Part shown: in pieces, positions 46,801 to 58,125 of the stretch | Layout of the letters: the number at the start of each line of letters is the position of its first letter | How positions within the stretch are numbered: the first letter of the stretch is position 1 | DNA from: Lepisosteus oculatus | Taxonomy: Eukaryota; Chordata; Actinopteri; Semionotiformes; Lepisosteidae | Length of the DNA stretch: 64,000 nt | NCBI RefSeq assembly: GCF_040954835.1 | Contig: NC_090696.1 | Coordinates: 52,792,222-52,856,221 of the forward strand | Reading direction: 5' to 3' | Notes under the pieces: model-generated | Databases searched by the model: none | What the model was told of the DNA's origin: nothing | What the model saw: the letters and a program-made list of their open reading frames with translations, nothing else | Made by a program: the position numbers and the translations under genes

Positions 46801-48206
46801 CTTCAGGAGTTAACATATTTTTGTGCAATGTCTTATTGTAATGTGCTGACTGAACCTGCATATGCTATGTTGAATGTCCTACCAAACCATAAATATAAAA
46901 CATGTATTCGAAAATATTTTGAACATGGCTTCTTCTGACTTAAGTTCTACACTGTATATCTAGATATTGTTACATTATTGTTACAACTTTTCCACATTGT
47001 CTGAATGAGGACATTAACTGGTCTACATAAACACCTGAACATTCTGGATGCAAGAATGTTCATTTGCACTTGACTACCATAATAATCCTGAGTATAAAGA
47101 ATACCCAGTACTTCTTTATCAGCTACGTAACTTGGAAATTCGTATTTTTACAAAAATTGAATTTAACCTAATTAAGGAAATGACAATCAAGCCTTTTGTC
47201 CCAGATTTTCTCCTAAATCACAATCATTCCTGGAATACTTTATAACTATATATATATACTGTAATATGCAAATCCTTTTTTCTTCACATTGGGCTTCATT
47301 CATCCCTCCACCTTTACGGATACTCCTTGGTAACTCCTCACTCCCCTTGCCTGGGGATACTTATTTCCTCATCCTATTGGCAGGGGTCTAGACTTCAGCC
47401 AAGTGGGTTAACCCAAATTTCTCTAAGCCTAAGCACCTAAACACAGATTACATTTAATTCTTCAGTGTCATTATTGAATTAAACTTTATAAAAAAAAAAC
47501 ACAGAAAATTGTACACAAATATGAACACAGCATACAACTTAAACCCATGTCCGTACATGGCAGCGCGGTCACAATTCAATTCAAAACTGTCCTGCATTGG
47601 TTTTACTGTTTAATTAATAAAAATCATACATTTACTGTTACAAAGGGGGCACTATTACCTTTGTCTCCACCTCTTCCATTAGCTCCACTATGTCATAAGG
47701 AAGATCCTTCTTATATGGAATAGGGTACCGCCCGATGGACTTTGGGGGACCAGGGCAGTACGTCTTTCGAGTTACAGCCGAACCGATCCCGCTTGTCCAG
47801 TGCCACTGAACTAGGTGTTTGGATAACGACTAAAACAAAAGATAAATATAGCTACTTATCTTCCTACAAATTACTCGCTTTTTATTATTCCATACAGTAC
47901 GTTTAAAGGTATGTGCAAAGAATTACAAAAGATTGATTTTCTGAGACTCAAAATCATTTGGAATCTCCAGTGTCTTTAGATATTTGAACCGTAATTCCTA
48001 AAACATCTACAAATTACTTGTACACCACATGTGAAATAAATTGTACATATATTACGATACAATTACGCACGACAGACCTCAAACTGTAGTAAAACAACAA
48101 TTTTGCCCAGTTGAATTAAAAGAAATGTAAATTCACTTACAAACTGATAAAACTGGCGAAGGTTAAGACTACACATACGCTTTGCAATATTACCAGAACA
48201 AGCCAT
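43584..48206 (-). CDS. AhpD-like / carboxymuconolactone decarboxylase-fold protein, 5 exons, about 248 aa; exon 3 has a +1 homopolymer shift
   Basis: Peroxidase-related member of the AhpD/CMD all-helical superfamily. Proteins with CxxCxxxH usually act as thiol-dependent (hydro)peroxidases or disulfide reductases; the substrate here is unknown. Exons in transcript order are 48141-48206, 47659-47829, 45751-45851, 44568-44698 and 43584-43862, all GT/AG. If exon 3 were one base shorter, the core would be Glu121, Cys133, Cys136 and His140 (RCLYCVISH), the AhpD catalytic arrangement. Exon 1 is rich in Arg/Lys and lacks acidic residues (MACSGNIAKRMCSLNLRQF), which suggests a mitochondrial presequence (inference). 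As read, six As at 45840-45845 (six Ts in sense) shift the frame; five would restore the family motif FLPNVF and all downstream phases. Possible AATAAA (- strand) at 43364-43369. The gene is tail-to-tail with UBA6. Related genes are common in bacteria and fungi and occur in fish; I do not give a symbol. Confidence 0.87.
43966..44270 (+). mobile_element. Tc1-like transposon fragment
   Basis: AGTCACTTAAGTATAAGTAT, TATTTGGTGAAAGCACCTTG, TTGGGTATGTCTCCC and ATTCTTCTTGGCAGATTTGC follow the order of the 3' half of a common fish Tc1 element, with the transposase on the minus strand. It lies in the last intron of the AhpD-like gene. Confidence 0.7.
44568..44698 (-). CDS. AhpD-like gene exon 4 with CxxCxxxH active site
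   Basis: 131 bp beginning with the last two bases of a split Gly, then HLTKEDRELIVVATSINN and RCLYCVISHSALHRIY. Cys-x-x-Cys-x-x-x-His, with Glu twelve residues before the first Cys, matches the AhpD catalytic core. The donor is CAG|gtaact. Confidence 0.92.
44699..45334 (-). other. AhpD-like gene intron 3, unique-looking part
   Basis: Nothing recognised. The fish SINE-like repeat follows at 45335. Confidence 0.5.
45335..45672 (+). repeat. Fish SINE-like repeat
   Basis: Head with GGTGCAGACG and GGGCTCAATTCCAG (A/B-box-like), then GTTCTCCCCAG, GGTTAATTGGCTTCTGG, GCCCTGTAATGGACTGGCAT and GGGATAGGCTCTGGCTCCCC, ending GAAAATGGACTGGTGG. This is the full order of the abundant ray-finned-fish repeat. 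It lies in the AhpD-like gene's intron 3. Confidence 0.85.
45751..45851 (-). CDS. AhpD-like gene exon 3, frame broken by one extra base
   Basis: 101 bp. Most of it reads FLPNVFKVLSHRPAEFRAFF then AYYNALMNKET, which is the conserved first helix pair of the family. The required phases (0 in, 1 out) need 100 bp. The extra base is best placed in the A6 run at 45840-45845. No alternative acceptor in the preceding polypyrimidine tract fixes the frame. A sequencing or assembly slip is as likely as a true mutation. Confidence 0.8.
45852..47658 (-). other. AhpD-like gene intron 2
   Basis: Nothing recognised; AT-rich, with a short (TA)n at about 47250. Confidence 0.5.
47659..47829 (-). CDS. AhpD-like gene exon 2
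   Basis: 57 codons, phase 0 at both ends; acceptor ttgttttag, donor AAG|gtaata. It contains TYCPGPPKSIGRYPIP and DLPYDIVELMEEVETK; the latter matches the typical pre-core helix of the family, ahead of the G-F-L/V-P-N motif. Confidence 0.85.
48141..48206 (-). CDS. AhpD-like gene exon 1 (start codon, possible mitochondrial presequence)
   Basis: 22 codons from ATG at 48204-48206 to the donor TTT|gtaagt. The composition is basic and hydroxylated with no Asp or Glu. A further in-frame Met (residue 11) could also start the protein. The upstream sequence is not open for long, which supports this start. Confidence 0.75.
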
Positions 48207-49094
48207 CTTTGCTTTTCCAAACCCCAAGCAAATTCTATTTCCTAGTTCAAGGTTCCTTTGTCGACCACTCACAGTACAACACGCAGGACACACCCCCTGG
48301 GCTTCGTCCAGCCTTCTTGAAATGTCCCAGGGTCGATTGCAATGAGCTTTCTGATTTACTACGGAATTCCGTGATAAAATGAGTACTTGATACTAGCTGG
48401 TATGGTATTGTCTCTCGATCATCCAAAGCTGTAATGAAAAAACCCTACGGAACAAAGCTGGAGAACAGTTGATCACGTACTTATTACGGTATGTAAGATT
48501 AAGCTGTTGTTATACTAAAAACATACTGAAGGGGGTTCTGATTTAGAATATCTGAATTATTAAAAAAAATAATTACATATTGTGAATGTGGACCAATACC
48601 CTAATATGTGGGCACACAATAATTTAAATATTACTTTGTCTTATATATATATATTTGCATTTCTAAATATGTTGTCTGTGAAAGCATGTTGCTTTTGTGC
48701 AGTATTATTACTCTTTCTCACGAGATTGGAGTCTGTCCTTTATCTGTTATGTGAACATAATGAATTGTATACTTTTTGTGTCACCTCCCTGTTGAATTGG
48801 AAATCATTCCATTGTGCAGCTTGCATGCGGTGGTACTTTGCACAAATGTGCTTATAGATCATTTAACTTTTGCACACATCGCCCCAAAGAACAAAATAAT
48901 TGTTCTTTATTATAGGTTAAAATCGGCACGTGAAATTGACACTATCAATTATGTAGATTAATTTACAATATATTTGTATAGATTACATGCATTTACAATA
49001 ACGCACGTGATTATGTTTTTGTAAATAATTGTATCACTGCTTCGTACCACTCCTTCAGTTAATTCAAATTAATGTGTAATTGCAAGGAATTCAC
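48207..49094. other. Region upstream of the AhpD-like gene
   Basis: Probably contains its promoter. No TATA box or clear CpG cluster stands out; (TA)n at about 48643. Confidence 0.4.
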
Positions 49095-49372
49095 ATACAC
49101 TTAGCATTGGTACCGTGCAGTGTTGGGGTCTTGGGTTCAATTCCAGATGCTATCTGCGTGGAGTTTGTATGTTCTCCCAGTATTCACTTGGGTTTCCTCC
49201 AGGTGCTCCGGTTTCTTTCCACTGTCCACAAATATACTGGTAAGTTAATTGACTTCAGTCACTCGTGTGACTGTATTCTTGTCTGTGTCAGTGAACACCA
49301 CCTTGCGCCCGTTGTTTGCCGAGCAACTAAATTGGAAGAAGCAGTTATAAAATGATTTGATGGAATAGTGGA
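49095..49372 (+). repeat. Fish SINE-like repeat (diverged)
   Basis: TCTTGGGTTCAATTCCAGAT, GTGGAGTTTGTATGTTCTCC, GGTTTCCTCCAGGTGCTCCG and AAGTTAATTGACTTCAG. Same family as 45335-45672. Confidence 0.75.
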
Positions 49373-49559
49373 ATTTGTAAGCGTTCCACACCTCCTGCCT
49401 AGGTGGCGCCAGCAGGAATAATGAGGATTATATCCAGATACTGAGGCACCTCTTCGTTAGTCACCATATTTCGATTGCTTAGAATTCGGATCAGCTCCAG
49501 CGCAACATCTTTTAAGAAACAGATCCGTTGTGCAGACTTGATACCCTGTGAATTTATGA

Positions 49560-49715
49560 CTCGGTGACGTTTTTCCGGCAGAGATTAAGCAGACGTCTAA
49601 CTTGGTCTGTGTATGTCGTGATCATCTGCCTCTGTTTGCGACAGTGATGGAAGTTTAGTGTTGGCTGTGGACGGTGGATGGAGTGAGTTATGAAGATCAG
49701 ACTTTTCTAACACGG
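49560..49715 (+). other. Candidate 5' UTR exon with strong donor
   Basis: GC-richer sequence (GTGACGTT, TCCGGCAG) ending in the strong donor CACGG|gtaagg. It lies divergent to the AhpD-like gene, about 1.4 kb from its start codon. The left limit is arbitrary. Together with 52833-52955 it would fit a head-to-head gene pair, but this rests only on splice-like signals. Confidence 0.3.
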
Positions 49716-49842
49716 GTAAGGTTTGCGATGTATTTTCTGTATTATTGGTACACTCTTGGCTGTATTAACATATATATATATATTTAATTTGGAATTAGAC
49801 TTTAATTACTATTTGAACTTGATCAGCTGGAACATTATGTTC

Positions 49843-50118
49843 TGCGGAGCGGTGCTCTGTGACTAAGGATCTGCGCCTGTGGTTGGGAGGTTGCCGGTTC
49901 AAATCCCGCAGCCGGTAGAGGAATCCTACTCTGTTGGGCCCCTGAGCAAAGCCCTTAACCCCAACTGCTACAGGGGCGCTGTACAATGGCTGACCCTGCG
50001 CTCTGACCTTCTTCTCCATGTCTGCGTGTCTGTGTCTCATGGAGAGCAAGATGGGGTATGCGGAAAAGACGAATTCCTAATGCAAGAAATTGTATAGGGT
50101 TAATAAAGTAATGTTACA
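49843..50118 (+). repeat. V-SINE-like element
   Basis: tRNA-like head with GTGACTAAGGATCTGCG (A box) and GCCGGTTCAAATCCCGCAG (B box), then the conserved central block GGGCCCCTGAGCAAAGCCC and TACAGGGGCGCTGTACAATG, ending in AATAAAGTAATG-type sequence. The order is that of V-SINEs in fish. Confidence 0.85.
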
Positions 50119-50998
50119 TGTTAAATGTTCTGTATGCTTGAATGTGGTTGCAGGCAGTGATGGGTATTTACACGCTTTGATCATGGAGCATCTTTTGAGC
50201 GAGAAGTGATGTGGTTAATGCGAAACTGTCCTGATAGCTATAGTATAGGATACCTATAAATAATTGTGTTGGTAGCCGATAGATATTTTTATGTCTCTTT
50301 TATCACTACACCTGGATAATAATTCCGATCTAGGACAGTAGTGTACAGCAGCGCAACCGTGTGTTTGTAGATATTTAAAAGTAATTTTAAAACTCTTCTT
50401 ATGAACATACATCCCAGAAACATACTCCGAGCTAAATAATAAAAGCTATATCAGCAGTCTAATAAGCTGTCGATACCAGAGTGGTTATATGATCCTGTTA
50501 CTACACTGAGATTTTAGAACGGCGAGCAACAGCTGATGATGTATTTAAATTTTATTGAATTCTTTATTTAAATTGATAAGGGTTTGTAAACACATTCTCT
50601 TGTACGTTGGCAATCCCGAGAGTACCCGTCATTACAGAACAACATGCTCTGCTCTGGAGTTCGGAGCCCTTACTGAATAACATACGTATGTTATTAATGT
50701 TTATTCTGAGATATTAACCATCAATCTGCTTCTGATTATGTCGTTCTATTTTAAAAACAGCACTGATTACGTCCTTAATTGTAGCCTTACTGTAACATTT
50801 TGGGTGGTAAATCGCTCACGCATATATTGTAGTCATATGCTAGCTATTATGGAGAGTTATCACCAGTAACACCATTCATCATACCATTCTAGTATTACTA
50901 GAAAACGAATGTCTAGTAAATCAGAAGGGAGAAATATTTCAATATTAATGACTATAGTAAGGATGCTTACCCTTTAGAACATAGGATACTAAGCTCTA

Positions 50999-51080
50999 GA
51001 GGAACAGGTAAAGGTTTATTCCAAGCTGAAAAAAAGAGAGAAAGTTTTGGTTATGGAGCCTTCTTCTCACTATCAATATA
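50999..51080 (+). repeat. Repeat related to the foldback at 1161
   Basis: GGTAAAGGTTTATTCCAAGC, then ATGGAGCCTTCTTCTCAC; same order as 1167-1230. Confidence 0.45.
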
Positions 51081-52589
51081 GTGAGGTCAACATAAAAGTA
51101 AGTTTCTTGTTGAGGAGTAGCAGGGAACAACATGAATGGGCTGGGGTGCTGTTTAGGAGCTAACTGTGAGCTTGAATTACATTTCTCCATTGGTGTAAGA
51201 AAACATTGGGTTTTTCCAATTTACAGTTTGATTCTTTTATAATTGAGCTGACAGTGTGCCTCCATGCAAAAAAAAGCTCTTTTGAATAGTAAAAAAAAAC
51301 AACGGTAATAAGCTTGTATTTTTAAATAATGTGCAAAGCTAACATCTAGTTCTTTTTGTTGTATTACACAGTAATTGAAAAGGATCTATGTGGATTTTAA
51401 GTTCCCATAACTGATAAAAAGTAATTTCCCTCTTGATCCCTTGAAAGTGTTAAGTGTTTAAGGTGTAAGGTTGGTCACATGGTTTTGGCATATTGCTGTG
51501 TAGGGCTCTGCCAGAAACTCTTGTCATCTTGCAGGATTCACCGACTAAAAGTACTGGCTATCTTGGATGTCTGGTACTGAGTGCATTGGTGTCATCACAT
51601 GGTTTAGTGACTCTGAAAACATTTTTTTTTTTATATTTTAATTACTGTATACTGATTTGGTGTTACTCTCAGTAAAACTGGGAAACATTTCCATGTGGTG
51701 TTGGGGGGTAGAATTACCATTTTTTTCCATGGCTAACAAATCATACAGTGTGCAATTGTGAGAAGTTGAAAACAATAGTGAACAAGTGAACAAATCAAAC
51801 TCAAAGCAAGATACTGTTGCAAAATGGCAACAGTCAGCTCCAATTAAATTTAAGCTAATTAACATAACATTCCTGACTGCATGGAAGTTATTGAAAACTA
51901 CATGCTTTGGGGCATTCACTTGAAAATAATTTTGCTAGTTTGGCTTTCCTCCATTTTAAGCTCTTTAACCTATTGGTGATCAGAGCCTAAAATCTTTTTT
52001 TCTGATAAAGTTGCTAAAGCATTGAAAGTGTGCAATATTGTAATGAGATTTTGAAGCACATTTATTAAATGATTCAGACTTTAATCATTGCCTTTGAATG
52101 CCTGAATTTGTTTGAATGTTTTGAGCATAACCTTTATCACACTAGGTATAGCTTGGTTACTTGTTGTGGGTAAACTTGCCTTTTACCTTTTGTGAATCTG
52201 TGGAGGAAAGTAAACCAGTGCTTTTTTTAAGTTAATATAATTAAAGCTGTTTTTAAATGCTGCATAACTTCATATTTACTTGAGAACCCCTTAAATTGAA
52301 TTTATTTATGCTGTTTTTTTCTTAAAATAAAAAGCAAATAACCACGTTTGTGCAAATGTCGTTGTACATCTGTCAAGCACAATCTGTACTGCAGGAGTTT
52401 CCTACACCAGTCCACAAGAGCTGGTGAGGGGTTTTAAACTCATAAAGAATTCCTCAGATAAAAACATGGAAGATAAGTCATTAGTACAATTAAACAATGA
52501 GGAATTTAAGTGAAAAAGAATAAGAGTCCTGTAGGACCTGCGAATTGTGGAAAGTATAAGTTCTGCATGTCACTGAAACTTTGGCCTAC

Positions 52590-52690
52590 AGAGTAACCCA
52601 GGGTTGTCTAATACTGGATGGTCATTGTATCCACAGGTTTTCATTCCAGCTAAGGTCTTAATGAACTGCAACAGTGGGTTACCAATTTAA
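52590..52690 (+). repeat. Diverged SINE-like piece
   Basis: GGGTTGTCTAATACTGGATG and GGTTTTCATTCCAGCTAAGG match the layout of a dispersed vertebrate repeat (GTTGTCCAAT... GGTTTTCATTCCAACT). Confidence 0.45.
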
Positions 52691-52832
52691 CTGGACCATT
52701 TTAGCATCTTGTACCTCTTCATGTGTTTCTGTTTTTAAGGAAGAGACTTTGAAAACCAGCAGACATACTGACCTTCCAAGGACCATGACACTCTTTTGAA
52801 TAAAATCTTTGTTGTTTTCCTTTCTCCTGTAG

Positions 52833-52955
52833 GATCAGCCCTTCTCCCCCTAAGCCTAGTGAGGATGTTTCCAGGTCTTGCCCGGAGACAGTGGCATGTA
52901 TTCTGTCAGTTCTATTTGCAGAAGCATGCCACTCGAATCTGCCAGCCTTGCCATG
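52833..52955 (+). CDS. Candidate first coding exon of an unidentified gene (possible mitochondrial presequence)
   Basis: A pyrimidine-rich acceptor (tttcctttctcctgtag) precedes the exon, and ATG at 52865 opens 30 codons to the donor CCATG|gtgtgt (phase 1 exit). The peptide starts MFPGLARRQWHVFCQFYLQK and continues HATRICQPCH: basic, aromatic and without acidic residues, as in mitochondrial targeting peptides. A strong donor at 49715|49716 (CACGG|gtaagg) about 3.1 kb upstream could end its non-coding first exon. I do not recognise the protein and found no further exon in the window. It could be chance. Confidence 0.35.
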
Positions 52956-54314
52956 GTGTGTTTTTCTTTGCTTTCTGAACATTTCCATTAGTATTTTGAT
53001 CTTTCTGGTTGATTTGATCCTTATTATGAAAAGTTCACATTTTGAAGGGCAAACAGCCCGTACCAAATGATGAAAAGTGTGGCCACATGTTAAATGGCCC
53101 TACCCTATTGAAATTAGCAGCCTTCATATGAAAGCAATGTACTGTCAACAGAATTAAAAGCGGGATGTATTGGAACTGCATCTATATTTCATAACTTGGA
53201 TCTTTGTTTCATTAAGGACTTGGTACTGCTAGTAAGTGGTATTTGGAAGCTGATATTTAAATAGTGGGAGAAAATGTAAGAAAACTTGACATCTCCACTA
53301 ATATTTTGGATCTTTGGTTTAATATGTCAGGCTCTGTGTCAGTAAGAGACTCGTGCCTGGCAGGCATAAAGTGAGGAAGCATCATCTGTATTATTAGAGT
53401 GAGCCTGGTATTTGTGTGTTTTTTAGTCTTATAATGATATAATATGACAACCACTAGCTAATTACCAATTATATTTGAGTAAATGAATATTCACTTACAT
53501 TATACATTTAGCATGAGGAAAGTAGAAAAACTACAATGAAACTACAATGTCCATTTAAAAAATATGTGATACTAATAGCATTTTCACAAACTGCCAAAAT
53601 GGATTTAGAAAGGGAAGTTCTTGTCTAATTTGCTAGAATTATTGAACAAACAGTGACAGTTGACGAATATAGTAGAATGTATTGGGGTATATGGTGTGAT
53701 ATATTTATATTTCCAGAAAAAAAGTCGTAAAAGGTTGACCCTCAGATTAAAAGCTACAGCAGTCCAAAGTAGTGTATGCATTTAGATCACAAACTGATTA
53801 TGTAAACTCATTTAAAGAGTCACAAGAGGCTGTGAAGAAGCAAGCGACAGTGTACCACAGGAATTTGTTTTAGGCTAGATGCACTTCCTGACCTATTCAT
53901 TCATTCAATCAATAATTTAGACACTGATGTAGTTACTTAACTAGTTAAATTTGTAATTGATATAAAATAGGGTATAAATTAATAAATTAGCACAGACATA
54001 GACACTTAGCAAATGTAGTTTAAAATTGATAAATACAAAGTGACCCACACAGGTTGTAGATACATATCACATTTCTGATTTTGATTTGCAGGGAGCTATG
54101 CACAAAAGGCATCTGGTTTTTAATGTAGATTTTAATTTCCTTGCCAAACCAATAGAGTGAAGTAACAAAAAGCAAATGGTGCTTTGGTTATGGCAGGCCA
54201 GCTGTAGAAAGATTAGTCCTGCAATTAGTGGCCAGTAAATAGCCCTCAATAGTTACAGTATATTCTGTTAGACTCTTTTCCACATGACTCTGGTAAATCA
54301 AGCTGGAGATTTCT

Positions 54315-54740
54315 CTATTGCAATGGAGAAAGGAGGACAGACGTAACTAGCAGCTCCCCTCTCCCCCCAAAAATTATAGCCTTCCCTCCTAAAGCCGGGC
54401 ACACGGCACCGCTACAGGTACAGAACATTATTCCTGAAGGCAATATGGAGGAATACCTACAAGCATTAGAGAGAACGGTAGAACGGCTCCAGTGGGATTG
54501 CAACCTGGGGGCCAGCATAGTTACCCCTTTCCTATTTGGCAAAGCTCAGAAGGCGTATTATGACTTGGACAGCACTGCCACCGACTATGAGCATTTTAAA
54601 ATGGAGATTTTAGCCCGGGAGGGGTTCATGACCCATGTCCGGGTGCAGTGTTTCCTCGGAGCATTATGGTCCCCACGTATTCACTCGCTCTCAAATGTTC
54701 GACCTCATTTACCTCCCAGAACAAGGTAGTAAAACACATG
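54315..54740 (+). pseudogene. Gmr1-like Gypsy gag with SCAN-like domain, fragment
   Basis: Reads IIPEGNMEEYLQALERTVER, LFGKAQKAYYDLDSTATDYE and HFKMEILAREGF. E-x-Y-L at the start, G-K-A-Q-K-A-Y in the middle and F-K-x-E-I-L-x-R-x-G at the end are the layout of the capsid region from which the vertebrate SCAN domain derives. It is cut by transposon copy 3 at 54750. Frame breaks follow 54640. Confidence 0.75.
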
Positions 54741-57065
54741 TATTACATACAGATGCAGCTATTCAAAATGCGCGGTACAAACCCGCGGTACGGTAACCTA
54801 CCCACAAGCCACCGCGGGGCACCGGAGGGCACCGCATTAAGTGATTGGCTGGCCAAAATGACCGACAGGGGCACTCGTGATGCATTGGTTGGTAGTGAAA
54901 AGATTTAATCATTTAATGTCTTTACTGTGCACATTTTAATCCGCTTAGTTTTGAATATTTATATGGAATTTTACCACTAAAGGGAAATTTTAGTAGCTGA
55001 GCATAAAAAGACGAGGAGCATAACGCATTTGAAGGTCATAAATGATATTCATTTAGGAACATAAACATTACTGTATGTACGTAAACTGTACCGTGTATGG
55101 CTGGTCTTGGTAGTTTAAAGAAAAAATACACACCAGTCTTTTTCTCCCTAAACATTTTAAGCAAGAAAGTTTTATGAAACGGTACCAAAATATGCGATTG
55201 CTGTATAGAATCAATTTTAATTTAAAAAAATTATTTAACACGAAAATTAAGCTGTTTTCATCTTCCACCTGAGAACAGTCACCCATTGCTACCCAACGCA
55301 GAAACACAGCCACTAACTAGCAAAGAGAGGACATTAGCTAGCCAATATGATGAATAAATAAATGATTATTTTGTTTATTTCTTTTGCACATTTATTTGAA
55401 CATTTCCATCTATTGTACAAGCACTTGGAAACTGTCCAATCCCTAGTTCATCAGGCATTTTCTTTTACACTGCGGGCATTCTCCCGGTCTGGCGCCAGTC
55501 TGTGTCTTCTAGGATATAATGCCAGCGAACTCTTGTTTTTATGTCCACTATAACAGACAATCTCCTTTGCTTTTAACCGAGCGTTTAATAATTTCCTAAA
55601 ATGAAAATGATTTACTTTATTTCCCTCACGGGATCAATAAAAGTATCTATCATCTGTCTAAACTATGGGACAGAATTCTGGGGTCTCCCCATACCAGAGA
55701 TTATGGTAGGGCTTCAGAATGGTGATTGGCTGACACCATCTGACACCCCTCTGATTGCAGAAAAAAGACGTGCTGGTTTGCTATATGTACATACTTTTCC
55801 AGGAAGAGGATTTCTTTCTATTCAAAATGTGTATTATAAAAGTTTAAGAAGTAAAAACCTTACAGCATACATAGATTTCTAAACTGATCAGGATCGTTAT
55901 CTTTGTCTTATGCATAATAATGTTCACCGCTCTGTCCAGCAAATTAATATTAAACTTTATTTTATATAGCATTTTAAACGAATAAGTAATTAGATTGCTC
56001 ATATACCTAATCACTTATTCTACATAAACACAGTGTAATTGCTCTCTGAAAATGCCTTTTCTTTTTATTTAGGCTCAGATTTCAACTATAGATCGTATTA
56101 TAAACTTTCTTGGAAATATGTAAACCATGTTTGCTATTAATTAATTTAGGGCTAGAATATGTTCATTGTTTTCCAATCGAGTCGAGTTGACATTAGAAGC
56201 TTGCCACGCCCGGACTGTTACACCAACACAATAGCATGTTAAAGCGATTTCATTGAGGAGCCTAGCTTTCTTAACTAGGAAGTACTGGACTTTTGGATGG
56301 GGGGAGGTGTCTTTCGCTGGAAATCTCGCCCCCTTCTACTTTGAAAATACCTGTGAAACCGGTTTAATTCGTCACAGCCAGCACTCCCGCAGAGAGGGGG
56401 GTTGTACTCGTTCATGTCTTAGCCGGAACACATCATTATATCTCATTTTGTATTTCTATAAAAAAATCGTTTGCCCAGCCTATTACTATTGTTCTTATAG
56501 TTTTTATCCTGTAAAGCGCTTTGTGGAGCACAGCTTTCTCACCACTTAGATTACTTTTTGATACCATCCTTACACAAAGCAGAAACTTCTTGTATTTTCC
56601 GATGACATACAAGTGGAAAGATCACAGATTTTAATCGTCTTTTTTCTGAACTAGGGAAAATCTGATCATGTTTCTCTATAACAATAATAAAAAAACTTTA
56701 TTTTACATATCACCTTTAAAAGTGGCATCTCAATACAGTAGATGTAAACCACAGATTACAAAGTAAATACCCAGACAAATGCAAACGCGTTTTTAATAAA
56801 ATGCTTTTATTCATTCAGCAGAGAGAGAGCGTAAAACCTGGGCGTAACAGCTGTTCCTTCTTCTGATCACTCGCTCTCTGGATAAACGTCTCGCCTGTCC
56901 TGTTCTTTGTTTTCCTAATTTGCTGATTATGCCTTCTGCGATCAACTCCTGCCCTCACACCTAAAGAAGATTATTTAAAATTTCTTTGCGCGGCCCATTG
57001 TACAATTAACCCTTGTATGTGCTGTCCTTAAGGTGATATCACATAAAGGTGATATGTAAAATAAT

Positions 57066-57240
57066 GTTTTTTATTATTGTTATAGAGAAACATGATCAGA
57101 TTTTCCCCGGTTCAGAAAAAAAAAAATCTAAAGTATACTAGTTTGTCACTAGTATACTTTTAATACAGTCTTTGCTGTGCTCTTGAGATCCTTGTGATAT
57201 TTCGAGCTCTGGTTAAATGATAAATGTCGCAGTTTAAATC
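57066..57240 (+). repeat. Tract in copy 3, duplicated at 59372-59460 and 59583-59670
   Basis: TTTTTTATTATTGTTATAGA, GATTTTCCCCGGTTCAG, TAAAGTATACTAGTTTGTCA and ATTTCGAGCTCTGGTT occur in both places in the same order. In the second place they are split by about 120 bp. The first part also occurs inverted at 56636-56700. Confidence 0.8.
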
Positions 57241-57963
57241 TCTCTTTCTCAATTCAATTCAAGGTCCTTTATTAGCATGACAGATGGGTACAATCAGTGT
57301 TGGGTATTTACTTTGCTTTGAGATGCCACTTTTAAAGGTGATATATAAAATCAAGGCTTTAACTATGCAAGTCTGAGTTCTTGTGTCTGTCCTATGCGAA
57401 CCCGAAAGTATCACAATATGTATCTTTATAGCAGGTGGTGTACAGCTTTTTAGTATAGATCACACTTTTCTAAAATGTATTTTAAAAAAACCTATTACAA
57501 TCTAATCTTTCCACGTTTGATCCCAAGAAAAATAAATCTAAACGGGGAGAAAGCTATGCTGAAAGTTTTAGATACTTAGAAGACAAAGATATCAATTTAT
57601 GTTGCATTTGTCTGATTGTGAATAAAAAAACACATATATTTAAACCTGCTTTTGCGATTTAAATCAATATAAATGTTTATATTGTAACGCCTAGGTGAGT
57701 ATTCATTGTTATTAAAATGACTTAAATTCGATCATGTTGTGATATTTAGAAATATACATTTGTTTGGTGCGAGTGAAGTTATATTTAATCTCTGAGCCAT
57801 ACTGATTCTTATGGAAGCCAGTTTCCGCCAGGGAGTAAAAAAAAAAACACACTATGGTATTCTCTCCAAGGCAGTGAAGTTAAAAACATATCTCTGATGC
57901 TGTTGCTAAATGAATATCGTTTATGACCATCAGACGCTTTATGCTCCTTTTCTTTTTTTCCAG

Positions 57964-58125
57964 TGGATTGAACAGGGAGAGGCATTTCATGATGTACTTT
58001 TCACTGATGAAACAACAGTGGCTCTGGAACAGTTTTCAGCCATGTCGTTTTATAAAAAGGGGAGATATGTACGCGTTACTGAAGCTAAAAGTTTAGCCTT
58101 TGTCACTAATGTAACCACTAAGTAA
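57964..58125 (+). pseudogene. DDE transposase segment of copy 3 (54 codons)
   Basis: Reads [20 protein letters not shown], then [15 protein letters not shown], and ends TNVTTK-stop. It is preceded by cttttttccag. Length and frame equal those of the copy 1 segment. The Asp of FTDE would be the second acid of a DDE triad if the Tc1/IS630 reading is right. The first Asp and last Glu were not found. Confidence 0.55.

Larger units (their letters stand above)
50119..54314 (+). other. Mostly unassigned DNA, possible intron of the candidate + gene
   Basis: Apart from the repeat pieces at 50999 and 52590 and the candidate exon at 52833, nothing is recognised. Confidence 0.45.

Noticed and set aside
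49843..49915. True tRNA gene
   Set aside because: The tRNA-like head is followed by the V-SINE central block and tail.
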